Positions 1 to 5,465 of a stretch of DNA of 6,224 nt are shown here, piece by piece. The notes under the pieces were generated by a model. That model saw only the letters and a program-made list of their open reading frames with translations. It was not told the DNA's origin and did not search any database. The position numbers and the translations under genes were made by a program. Origin of the DNA: Desulfobulbaceae bacterium (lineage in GTDB: Bacteria; Desulfobacterota; Desulfobulbia; Desulfobulbales; Desulfobulbaceae); the NCBI GenBank assembly GCA_027011235.1, contig JALVAI010000409.1, positions 1-6,224 of the forward strand, read 5' to 3'. Within the stretch, counting starts at the first letter, position 1, and each line of letters begins with the position of its first letter.

Positions 1-735
1 CTCAAGCATGGCTGCAGCGGTCTTGAGATCGCCCTGTTTCCACGCCGCCTGGGCCCCGCTATACAGGGCCATGACCTGACCTGTATTTTTTGCCCGCTCA
101 AGACCGCGTTTTGCCTCCTCATTTGCGGGATCAAGGGACAGGGCCAGGGCAAAGGATTTGATGGCAGCCTCACCATTACCCTCGGCAAGGGCCCTGCTTC
201 CGGCTGTCAGGGCGCCTGCCAGCAATGCGGGCCGGGATGCCTGCAAAGATGTGAGGGCGGTGATCGCCTCCTGATACTTTGCGGCGGCCTGTTTAGTCTT
301 ATGTTCAGCCGCCAGCCGGTCTGCTTTGGCAGCCGTTTCCCTGATTTCAGCAAATAAATCTCCTGCCCAGTCTTCAATACCGTCCGCCTCGGCCTCGGCC
401 TGCATCCGCAGCCAGCGCCCACGCAACCGATTTTCGGCCATGGACTCCCGGGCGGCACCGTTGGTATTTTCCTTGGCAATTCGCTGGATCTTTTCCGGAC
501 CCTTGACGGATTGCTCCTGTTTGGGCTGAACTTGGGGCTGCTTCTTGTCCGCCTTTCCCGGCAGAAGAAAATAAGCCAGGATGGCCAGATCAAGAATGAT
601 AAACACCGTGAAGGCCACAAGCAGCAAAAGTATCAGACTGCCCCGGCGCGGGGTTACCGGCTCCGCGTCCGGCGGCACAAGTTCCGGGGGCTCCGGCGAT
701 ACTGGTTGCGATTGTTTTTCCTGCATATCATCCAT
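1..735 (-). CDS. Membrane-anchored TPR-like protein, C-terminus outside window
   Basis: The frame is open from an ATG at 735 to the window edge and gives 245 residues without a stop; the C-terminal part is missing. Residues 1-32 are Pro/Glu-rich with a basic patch (PRR, 29-31). One hydrophobic segment spans about 33-58, so the protein should be an inner-membrane anchor with its bulk in the periplasm. A Lys/Gln-rich stretch follows (about 62-80). Residues 125-245 are Ala/Leu-rich helices with TPR-like spacing; the clearest is 186-205, ending in the typical LDP-A-N turn, and another starts near 226. The start lies 19 nt after the lipoprotein stop, so the two are probably cotranscribed. The Shine-Dalgarno sequence is weak (TTGAG, 8 nt away); ATG 726 is an alternative start. 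TPRs imply protein-protein contacts. Similar anchor-plus-TPR architectures can precede a catalytic C-terminal domain, for example a formylglycine-generating-enzyme fold, but none is visible here. Function is unknown. Confidence 0.85.
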   Translation of the reverse strand, partial: MDDMQEKQSQPVSPEPPELVPPDAEPVTPRRGSLILLLLVAFTVFIILDLAILAYFLLPGKADKKQPQVQPKQEQSVKGPEKIQRIAKENTNGAARESMAENRLRGRWLRMQAEAEADGIEDWAGDLFAEIRETAAKADRLAAEHKTKQAAAKYQEAITALTSLQASRPALLAGALTAGSRALAEGNGEAAIKSFALALSLDPANEEAKRGLERAKNTGQVMALYSGAQAAWKQGDLKTAAAMLE

Positions 736-754
736 ACTGCAAACTCAATAGGGG

Positions 755-2029
755 TTATTGTTTCTCCGGCACCGTGTTCGTATCCACAGGAGAATTGTTC
801 TGTTCCGGCGGGACGGGCTTCACCTCATCAATCATGCCCGTTTCCCGGGCATACATGGCCCGGAGCAGGTGCCGCCAGCGGGTATACTGCTGTTCGGCCG
901 ATCCGGTCAGGCGGATGGTTTCGCCGTTGACATCAACAACAAGGGGTTCGGCCTCCGCCTTAAACGAGGTATCAAGTTCCTCGATGGCCTCCTTGTTGAT
1001 CTCGGTTTCCTTCCCCTTCTGATACCCGGAATACATGGCCGCGGCCCCGCCCATAATCATTACGTCACGCAGGGAACCTGTCCGGTTAATAACGTCACTG
1101 TCCCCGGCCGCACCAATGGCAATGGCGCCGACAATGGCGGCAACGCCAAGGATCTGCCTGGTCAGGGCCTGTCGCTCAAGTTTGCGCATGGTGGCAACCT
1201 CTTCACCGCGAAACCGGCGCCAATTGGTGTATGGTTCCCAGAGATCACGATAATAGGCATTATAATAGCCGTTAATGGCATCGACCAGCATATCGTCCCG
1301 AACCTTTAATTTACGTACCCGGGCAAGCATGGGATCATCACGGGCGGGCAGACGCAGGATTTGATAGTGACCGGCATCATCTTTCTTCAGATACCCCTTA
1401 AAGGCATCCGGGGCCATGGACTCGGCATAGCGAAGCTCGGCGACCCGGCGGATTTCCATAATCTGGGCAGATGAAAGCGTCTTGCGAAACGAGGCCAGGT
1501 CATTGGCAATGGTGGTAAACAGATCCTGGAAGATATCCTTTTGCTCAGGCCTGGTTGCAGCCCATTCCACGGGGCGCGCCGTCTCGGCATAGGTTTTCCG
1601 CAGCCAGACCCTGCCGGTGGCGTCAACGGCCTCAATGGAAACGGCACAGCTCTCGCCGTCGGAATACTCGATACGTCCTCGCACCAGAAGTTCCGCGCCG
1701 ATATCATCATCGGGAACAACCCTGACCATACCCCAGTAGCCGGTATCCTGAAGGGTATATTTCAAATGGACCGGAAAAAACCTGGCCTCGGCATCGCGTA
1801 TTTCCGGGGAAAGACCGCGCCGCTCCTTTGGGTCTTCCGGCAGGGTTCCCGGATCGAGCACCTTGAGGGAAACGTTCAGCAGCTCAGACGAGTCCGGTTC
1901 ATGGTCCATGACCATGGGCCGGATACCGTGTTCCACCTGGTTGCCGGGGATTCCGGCGCACCCTCCCAATACAAGAAAAACTCCACAGAAAAGAAGCCAC
2001 GTCCAATGGATTGATTCACAGCGATACAT
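755..2029 (-). CDS. Outer-membrane-type lipoprotein of unknown function
   Basis: This 424-residue protein has a lipoprotein signal peptide. A short n-region with Arg3 is followed by a hydrophobic run and the lipobox LGGC, with Cys24 as the lipidated residue. Ala follows the Cys, not Asp, which favours outer-membrane sorting. The frame can be extended to a GTG at 2053, but ATG 2029 is preferred: GGAAGG lies 6 nt upstream of it and the signal peptide then starts normally, while the GTG has no ribosome site. Residues about 45-150 look like an alpha/beta domain of the kind seen in envelope accessory lipoproteins (inference). Residues about 160-290 are helical and rich in Arg, Tyr and Trp. Two Gly/Ala-rich hydrophobic stretches, about 293-308 and 323-336, resemble glycine zippers. 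The last 25 residues are Pro/Asn-rich and probably disordered. A TACAAT box at 2057-2062 (minus strand) could be a local promoter, but no good -35 accompanies it. Family not recognised. Confidence 0.88.
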   Translation of the reverse strand: MYRCESIHWTWLLFCGVFLVLGGCAGIPGNQVEHGIRPMVMDHEPDSSELLNVSLKVLDPGTLPEDPKERRGLSPEIRDAEARFFPVHLKYTLQDTGYWGMVRVVPDDDIGAELLVRGRIEYSDGESCAVSIEAVDATGRVWLRKTYAETARPVEWAATRPEQKDIFQDLFTTIANDLASFRKTLSSAQIMEIRRVAELRYAESMAPDAFKGYLKKDDAGHYQILRLPARDDPMLARVRKLKVRDDMLVDAINGYYNAYYRDLWEPYTNWRRFRGEEVATMRKLERQALTRQILGVAAIVGAIAIGAAGDSDVINRTGSLRDVMIMGGAAAMYSGYQKGKETEINKEAIEELDTSFKAEAEPLVVDVNGETIRLTGSAEQQYTRWRHLLRAMYARETGMIDEVKPVPPEQNNSPVDTNTVPEKQ

Positions 2030-2086
2030 CACCGGCCTTCCGCAACTGATCACATGATTGTAACTATGCGTTTTTATTTACCTTAA

Positions 2087-2201
2087 GCCTGTAAGTGGTC
2101 AGGGGTGCCGCAGATTCGTGCAGGCATGACTGGTCGTTATAGCCCACTATACGGGCAGTCGCGACCGTGCGAAGATGTGGTGCCCCTGATCACTTACGGC
2201 C
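2087..2201. repeat. Long symmetrical palindrome, MITE/REP-like or structured RNA
   Basis: Arms 2091-2132 and 2156-2197 are inverted copies of 42 nt that align without gaps at 30 of 42 positions. The outer 11 nt match at 10 positions (GTAAGTGGTCA against TGATCACTTAC). The centre adds TATAG / CTATA (2138-2142, 2147-2151) around the loop CCCA. Pairing may continue weakly to 2087 and 2201. Nine of the twelve mismatches are transitions, and seven of these become G-U pairs in plus-strand RNA, so a plus-strand transcript would form a nearly continuous stem. The element fills most of the gap between two minus-strand genes and its right arm covers the last codons and the TGA of the upstream gene. There is no T-run, so it is not a standard terminator. 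No transposase gene and no convincing target duplication were seen. A mobile palindromic element is the favoured reading; an mRNA processing or stabilising hairpin is the alternative. Confidence 0.75.
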
Positions 2202-3020
2202 TGCCTTGTATTTTCTGTATTCCTGCCACAGCTTTTCCTTCAGCTCGGGATCAGTCTCCTTTTCCGCCGCTTCCCGCAATTGCCTGGCAACGATATCATC
2301 ATCGCGATAAAGCCTGTCACCGCCGGAACCGTTATTGTTCCCGGCCTGTGTCTGCCCCTGATTTTTGGCCGCGGCAGCGCCGGAGGTTGCCGGCCGGCTG
2401 TTCTGTCCCTGGCCGCCCGGGATCGATGTCTGTCCGGATTGCTGCCGTTTATCCGATGTCCGGCCGCTGGCATCTCCCGAAGAAGAAGCTCCTTCCTGCT
2501 TGCCCTGCAAGCCGCCATAACCATTGCTGCCACCAGGTGACGACTGCCCGCCTGGTTCGCGCCTCCGGGGCTGATGGGCCGCGATTCTCTCCTGCTCCTT
2601 GAGCAGCATTTCATCAAACTCGCCCAGGGAGGCAGCAAGCTGTTGATCAAGCTCGGCAATCTCTTCTTTTGCTGTCTTTGCCTGTTCGCGGGGCAACGGG
2701 AACTCGTCAACCGGACAGGGCAGGTCAGCGGCCGCTGCCTGCCCGGCCTTCTCTTTAAGCTCTTTGCAGTATGTGCGCTTGCGCTCCTTAAGGTACTCAA
2801 CAAAAATCAACAGCTCCCGTTCTTCCCGCCGGGAAACATTTTTCGCGGCTTTATTGCTGGCAAGCGAGTGAAGGACATTGGTCCGGACGCGATCAAGGGC
2901 GAGGATATTTGAACGCAGGCGGGCACTGTCATCTATCTGCCCTGCCGCCAAACTGTCCCGCAATGGCCAGACAGGACCAAACAGAAAAAAACAGATCAGA
3001 AATCCCAGAAAAAAGCGCAT
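2190..3020 (-). CDS. Exported coiled-coil protein with Gly/Ser/Gln-rich linker
   Basis: The 276-residue product begins with a signal peptide: MR, a Phe/Leu-rich core, then a signal peptidase I-type site near residues 23-27 (DSLAAG). The frame stays open upstream to a TTG at 3050, but ATG 3020 puts the signal peptide at the true N-terminus and has a GGGGTGG stretch just before it. Residues about 30-150 are charged and helical with coiled-coil character; Cys85 and Cys102 could form a disulphide in the periplasm. Residues about 157-235 are a low-complexity linker of Gly, Ser, Gln and Asn. The last 40 residues form a charged helix (about 240-276) that reads like a separate conserved tail. The final codons and TGA lie inside the palindromic element, so the extreme C-terminus may have been altered by its insertion. 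It is the first gene of the minus-strand envelope cluster. No known family was recognised; a periplasmic scaffold or partner of the lipoprotein is an inference from context. Confidence 0.8.
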   Translation of the reverse strand: MRFFLGFLICFFLFGPVWPLRDSLAAGQIDDSARLRSNILALDRVRTNVLHSLASNKAAKNVSRREERELLIFVEYLKERKRTYCKELKEKAGQAAAADLPCPVDEFPLPREQAKTAKEEIAELDQQLAASLGEFDEMLLKEQERIAAHQPRRREPGGQSSPGGSNGYGGLQGKQEGASSSGDASGRTSDKRQQSGQTSIPGGQGQNSRPATSGAAAAKNQGQTQAGNNNGSGGDRLYRDDDIVARQLREAAEKETDPELKEKLWQEYRKYKAGRK

Positions 3021-3280
3021 GGCCACCCCGAAAAATTTCAGCTTTGGCAAATCCAGGGCAAAATCACCCTATCCTGTTTATCTTCAGCCCCGGCGCATAC
3101 GTTATTAACATGGATACATATCATCAAAATGTGTCCATTTCCCCGTATTGAACCTGAAGCAGAATCCGGTACAGCATAAAAAGGTACGTTTCCCCATGAC
3201 TGCAAACAATAAAACAGGGTGCAGGGAAGAGCAATGACAAAAAAAGATAATTACCGATAATTTATCGATATATTAAATGT
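3021..3280. other. AT-rich spacer upstream of the envelope cluster
   Basis: This 260-nt spacer lies between the end of bioD and the start of the exported coiled-coil gene, both on the minus strand. It should hold the promoter of the envelope cluster, but no convincing box pair is visible. Weak minus-strand candidates are TTGTCA just after the bioD T-run and a TTTTGA / AATAAC pair 17 nt apart near 3103-3131. A 30-codon minus-strand reading frame at 3105-3197 has no ribosome site and is not called as a gene. The bioD end of the spacer carries a weak terminator. Confidence 0.5.
3239..3267 (-). terminator. Possible weak terminator after bioD
   Basis: On the minus strand the bioD stop is followed after 13 nt by an AT-rich inverted repeat (3255-3267, CGATAATTTATCG on the plus strand; alternatively TTATC 3262-3266 with GATAA 3246-3250) and then seven T residues (3239-3245). 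The stems are short and A/T-rich, so this would be an inefficient intrinsic terminator, and read-through into the envelope cluster is possible. Confidence 0.3.
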
Positions 3281-3967
3281 TTATAAGACGACCTCAACAA
3301 CAGGCTGCCAGTTGAGCGATCGCGACTCGTGATAATCCGGCATCAGCAGAAGTGGGCAAGAAAAGCCGTATTCCCGCAGGGCCCGTTCCATCATTCTCCT
3401 GGAATCACGTACAATCTCAAAAGGGTTGTCCCCATACAGATTGTACACCAGCCCCAGCAGCCGTATTCCCCTTGTTCTGATCGCCTCAAGAGACAACAGG
3501 GTGTGATTGATGGAGCCAAGACGCGGGGTGGTGATGAGAAGTATCGGATAGCCGCGTTCCTGAAAATAATCAAGTTGAAGCAGATCCTCATTAAGCGGCA
3601 CCAGCAGGCCTCCTGCACCTTCAATCAACAGGCAGTCATGCTCGGCAGTAAGGATTTCCGAGGCCCGGCTGATTTTAGCGGCCTCAATCCGACAGCCGGC
3701 AATTTGCGCCGCAAGATGGGGGGAACCGGCAAAGGGTAGGCAATAGGAACAGGTCAGGCCGCGTTCATCATACTCATTCCAGGCAGCATCCATCAACCTG
3801 CGATGGAGCAGGATATCCCCGGGACGGCCCGTATCCCCGGTCTGCACAGGTTTCTGGGTAATTACTTTCTTTCCCTGGCCGGAAAGAAAGGCGGCCAGCA
3901 AACCGGTAGCAACTGACTTACCAACACCTGTGTCAATGCCACAGAGGGCAATAACTTTATTATCCAT
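3281..3967 (-). CDS. bioD: Dethiobiotin synthetase
   Basis: BioD closes the ureido ring of 7,8-diaminopelargonate with CO2 and ATP to give dethiobiotin, the next-to-last step of biotin synthesis, in the cytoplasm as a homodimer. The 228-residue length is normal. Visible motifs are the BioD-type P-loop GIDTGVGKS (10-18), the catalytic-lysine segment KPVQTG with Lys39 (counterpart of E. coli Lys37), SPH (82-84), the Mg/phosphate loop EGAGG (116-120), the LGSINH strand-turn (150-155), and VYN with Asn176 near the expected nucleotide-base contact. No key residue is missing. ATG 3967 is chosen: TAAGGA lies upstream with about 9-10 nt spacing, while a TTG three codons earlier touches that site and would leave no spacing. 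No bioA, bioB, bioF or birA lies beside it, so the rest of the pathway must be elsewhere. It is divergent from the signalling operon. No BirA- or BioR-type operator was recognised. Confidence 0.95.
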   Translation of the reverse strand: MDNKVIALCGIDTGVGKSVATGLLAAFLSGQGKKVITQKPVQTGDTGRPGDILLHRRLMDAAWNEYDERGLTCSYCLPFAGSPHLAAQIAGCRIEAAKISRASEILTAEHDCLLIEGAGGLLVPLNEDLLQLDYFQERGYPILLITTPRLGSINHTLLSLEAIRTRGIRLLGLVYNLYGDNPFEIVRDSRRMMERALREYGFSCPLLLMPDYHESRSLNWQPVVEVVL

Positions 3968-4103
3968 ACGCTGCAATCCTTACATATCAGTTCCCAATAA
4001 TAGGTTTTGGTCACTCCGGCATCCTGCAGAGGGCGTCAATGAAAATATTTCGGGAAAATGTCTCTATCTATGCCTGATACACAATGATTTTTTTATATTT
4101 TTT

Positions 4104-4131
4104 TTGTCTTTTTCTTTTCCATCAGTATACT
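4104..4131 (+). promoter_or_regulatory. Sigma-70-like promoter for the HD-GYP/kinase operon
   Basis: The -35 box TTGTCT (4104-4109, 4 of 6 to consensus) and the -10 box TATACT (4126-4131, 5 of 6) are 16 nt apart. The T/A-rich stretch at 4087-4103 directly upstream could act as an UP element. Initiation would fall near 4138, giving a leader of about 270 nt before the regulator start codon. The -10 box lies inside a perfect palindrome, which suggests a repressor site. Experimental start mapping is absent. Confidence 0.6.
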
Positions 4132-4155
4132 GAAAGAAGAGTACACTGAAACAGG
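4122..4155. promoter_or_regulatory. Operator-like palindrome and 16-nt direct repeat over the -10 box
   Basis: TCAGTATACTGA (4122-4133) is a perfect 12-nt palindrome covering the -10 hexamer. From 4124 a 16-nt unit, AGTATACTGAAAGAAG, is followed at once by a second copy, AGTACACTGAAACAGG (4140-4155), matching at 13 of 16 positions. Two half-sites on the same DNA face over the promoter fit binding of a dimeric regulator. The factor is unknown; the palindrome could also be a chance consequence of the -10 sequence. Confidence 0.4.
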
Positions 4156-4406
4156 AGAAAAATTCCACCCACGTTCATGGAAAGGGAGCACATCGTTATT
4201 CAGGTGTCTGGTCATTTCCGGACAGGCACTTTCTAACGAATTTTCCGGACCAGCTCAACACCTGGCAGCACCTTACCTGATTCACAGGAATCTCCAGAAC
4301 AAACTCCCTGCTGCCATAACGGGGTATCAACTTATACAAACGTAATACCGGGTTCCGGAAATATCCAGGCCTTCCGAAACTCTTAAAAAAGGTTAACTGA
4401 CAAATC
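4138..4406 (+). ncRNA. Candidate structured 5' leader of the signalling operon
   Basis: The predicted leader holds successive inverted repeats: CAGGTGTCTGGTC (4201-4213) with GACCAG...ACACCTG (4248-4264, 4-nt bulge); GGCAGCA (4264-4270) with TGCTGCC (4309-4315), enclosing GATTC-ACAG-GAATC (4279-4292); GGTAT (4323-4327) with ATACC (4345-4349); and the palindrome TTCCGGAA (4353-4360). TTTCCGGAC occurs twice (4215-4223, 4242-4250). I do not see the conserved cores of c-di-GMP-I or c-di-GMP-II riboswitches. It could be a cis-regulatory RNA, a protein-binding leader or neutral sequence. The nearest AAGG lies 14 nt before the start codon, so translation may depend on leader structure. Confidence 0.35.
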
Positions 4407-5426
4407 ATGCCCGAAAACAACAAACTCCAGAAAATCATCGTTGTCGATGACGATGCCGCCCAGCGTTTACTCCTCAGAATGTGTCTTGAAGGCGAGGGGT
4501 ATGAGGTGCATGAAGCGGACAGTGGTTTTTCGGCGCAAAATCTGATGGAAAAACACCCTGATTTCAGGATTGTTATTACAGACCTTGATATGCCGGAGCT
4601 CAATGGTTTTGACCTGATCCGAAAAATCCGGGCCCGGGAGCTCCATTACACCTATATCATTGTCCTTACCTCCAAAGATGACGAGGCATCCCTTGTTCGC
4701 GCCTTTTCCACCGGAGCGGATGATTATTTATCAAAACCGGTCAACCCAAACGAGCTGAAACTGCGTATCCAGGGCGCCATCAGGGTGTTGCGCCAGGAAA
4801 CCCAGGAAGAGCTTATCCTGGCCCTGGCCAAACTGGCGGAGTATCGCAGTGACGAGACCGGCTATCATCTTGAACGGGTACAGCGCTACTGCCGCCTGCT
4901 GGCAATGGATCTCTGTGAAAACTGTCCTGAACTTGAAATACATGCCCAGTTTGCCGAAGAAATAGCCAGGGTCAGTCCGCTCCATGATATAGGGAAGGTG
5001 GCTATTCCCGACAACATTCTCCACAAAGCCGGCAAGTTGACAACCGCTGAGTTTGAAATCATGAAGACCCATGCAGCCATCGGCGGCCAGATTCTCAAAG
5101 ACATCTATGCCAAAAACGGCTCTCCATACCTGAAAGTTGCGTATGAGGTCGCCATGTACCACCACGAACGCTACGACGGCAGTGGTTATCCAAACGGTCT
5201 TAAGGGCGAAGAAATCCCGATTGCGGCTCGAATAATGGCTCTGGCCGATATCTACGATGCCATGGCGACCAAACGTTGCTACAAAGATCCCTTTCCCCAC
5301 GACACAATCAAAAAAATCATCCTGCAGGAACGAAACAAACATCTCGATGAAATCGTCATTGATGCCTTCCTGCGCCAGGAAGATGTATGGATCACTGTCC
5401 GGGACCGATTTGCCGAAAATGGTTAA
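4407..5426 (+). CDS. Response regulator with HD-GYP c-di-GMP phosphodiesterase domain
   Basis: The 339-residue protein is an RpfG-type regulator: an N-terminal receiver (about 8-125) joined by a helix to an HD-GYP domain (about 135-330). HD-GYP enzymes hydrolyse cyclic di-GMP to GMP or pGpG in the cytoplasm. The receiver has the acidic pocket D14-D15, phosphoacceptor D59 (TDLDMP), T88 and K110 followed by Pro. The HD-GYP metal-site residues are present: E150 and H154, HD 193-194 with K197, H222, HH 252-253 and D281; the signature continues as DGSGYP (257-262). An active phosphodiesterase controlled by phosphorylation is therefore expected. An in-frame TGA at 4398 fixes ATG 4407 as the first possible start, but the Shine-Dalgarno is poor (AAGG 14 nt away). 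The sensor kinase follows after 39 nt and is the probable phosphodonor. Role of the pathway (motility, biofilm, virulence-like signalling) cannot be read from the sequence. Confidence 0.95.
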   Translation: MPENNKLQKIIVVDDDAAQRLLLRMCLEGEGYEVHEADSGFSAQNLMEKHPDFRIVITDLDMPELNGFDLIRKIRARELHYTYIIVLTSKDDEASLVRAFSTGADDYLSKPVNPNELKLRIQGAIRVLRQETQEELILALAKLAEYRSDETGYHLERVQRYCRLLAMDLCENCPELEIHAQFAEEIARVSPLHDIGKVAIPDNILHKAGKLTTAEFEIMKTHAAIGGQILKDIYAKNGSPYLKVAYEVAMYHHERYDGSGYPNGLKGEEIPIAARIMALADIYDAMATKRCYKDPFPHDTIKKIILQERNKHLDEIVIDAFLRQEDVWITVRDRFAENG

Positions 5427-5465
5427 TCGCAAGCTTCCAGCCGGCCAGGTCTCTCTTGAGGAACC

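Larger units (their letters stand above)
3968..4406. other. Divergent regulatory spacer between bioD and signalling operon
   Basis: This 439-nt gap separates bioD (leftward) from the HD-GYP regulator (rightward). The first 110 nt contain the bioD ribosome site and presumably its promoter; minus-strand TATTAT and TTGACG boxes exist near 3996-4039 but are not correctly spaced to each other. A 34-nt pyrimidine/T-rich tract (4087-4120) precedes the rightward promoter. The rest, from about 4138, is an apparent leader with several inverted repeats. A 19-codon frame at 4177-4236 lacks a properly placed ribosome site and is not called. Confidence 0.6.

Noticed and set aside
207..620. Minus-strand frame of 137 codons overlapping the TPR-like gene
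   Set aside because: It is out of frame with the 735-to-1 gene, Arg/Pro/Ser-rich without domain features, while the other frame has a membrane helix and TPR-like repeats.
758..1309. Plus-strand open frame of 183 codons opposite the lipoprotein gene
   Set aside because: Shadow frame; the opposite strand has a signal peptide, lipobox and ribosome site.
2091..2197. Palindrome as an intrinsic terminator
   Set aside because: No T-run follows the stem on either strand and the stem is much longer than usual terminators.
2087..2202. Target-site duplication GCCT flanking the palindrome
   Set aside because: The right copy is offset by one base from the arm end and four bases are too few to be convincing.
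2105..2602. Plus-strand frame of 165 codons starting within the palindrome
   Set aside because: Its start lies in the repeat and it runs antisense to the exported coiled-coil gene; the Pro/Cys/His-rich product looks non-biological.
3105..3197. Thirty-codon minus-strand frame in the spacer before the envelope cluster
   Set aside because: No ribosome site before the ATG and no recognisable feature in the peptide.
4177..4236. Possible 19-residue leader peptide before the HD-GYP gene
   Set aside because: The only purine-rich ribosome-like site (AGGAG near 4153) is about 20 nt from the ATG, and the peptide has no run of a regulatory amino acid.
4138..4406. c-di-GMP riboswitch in the operon leader
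   Set aside because: The conserved core segments of class I and class II c-di-GMP riboswitches were not found by eye; only generic inverted repeats are present.
4731..5432. Long minus-strand open frame (233 codons) opposite the HD-GYP gene
   Set aside because: It is antisense to a gene with intact motifs, resembles no known protein and is explained by codon composition of the plus strand.
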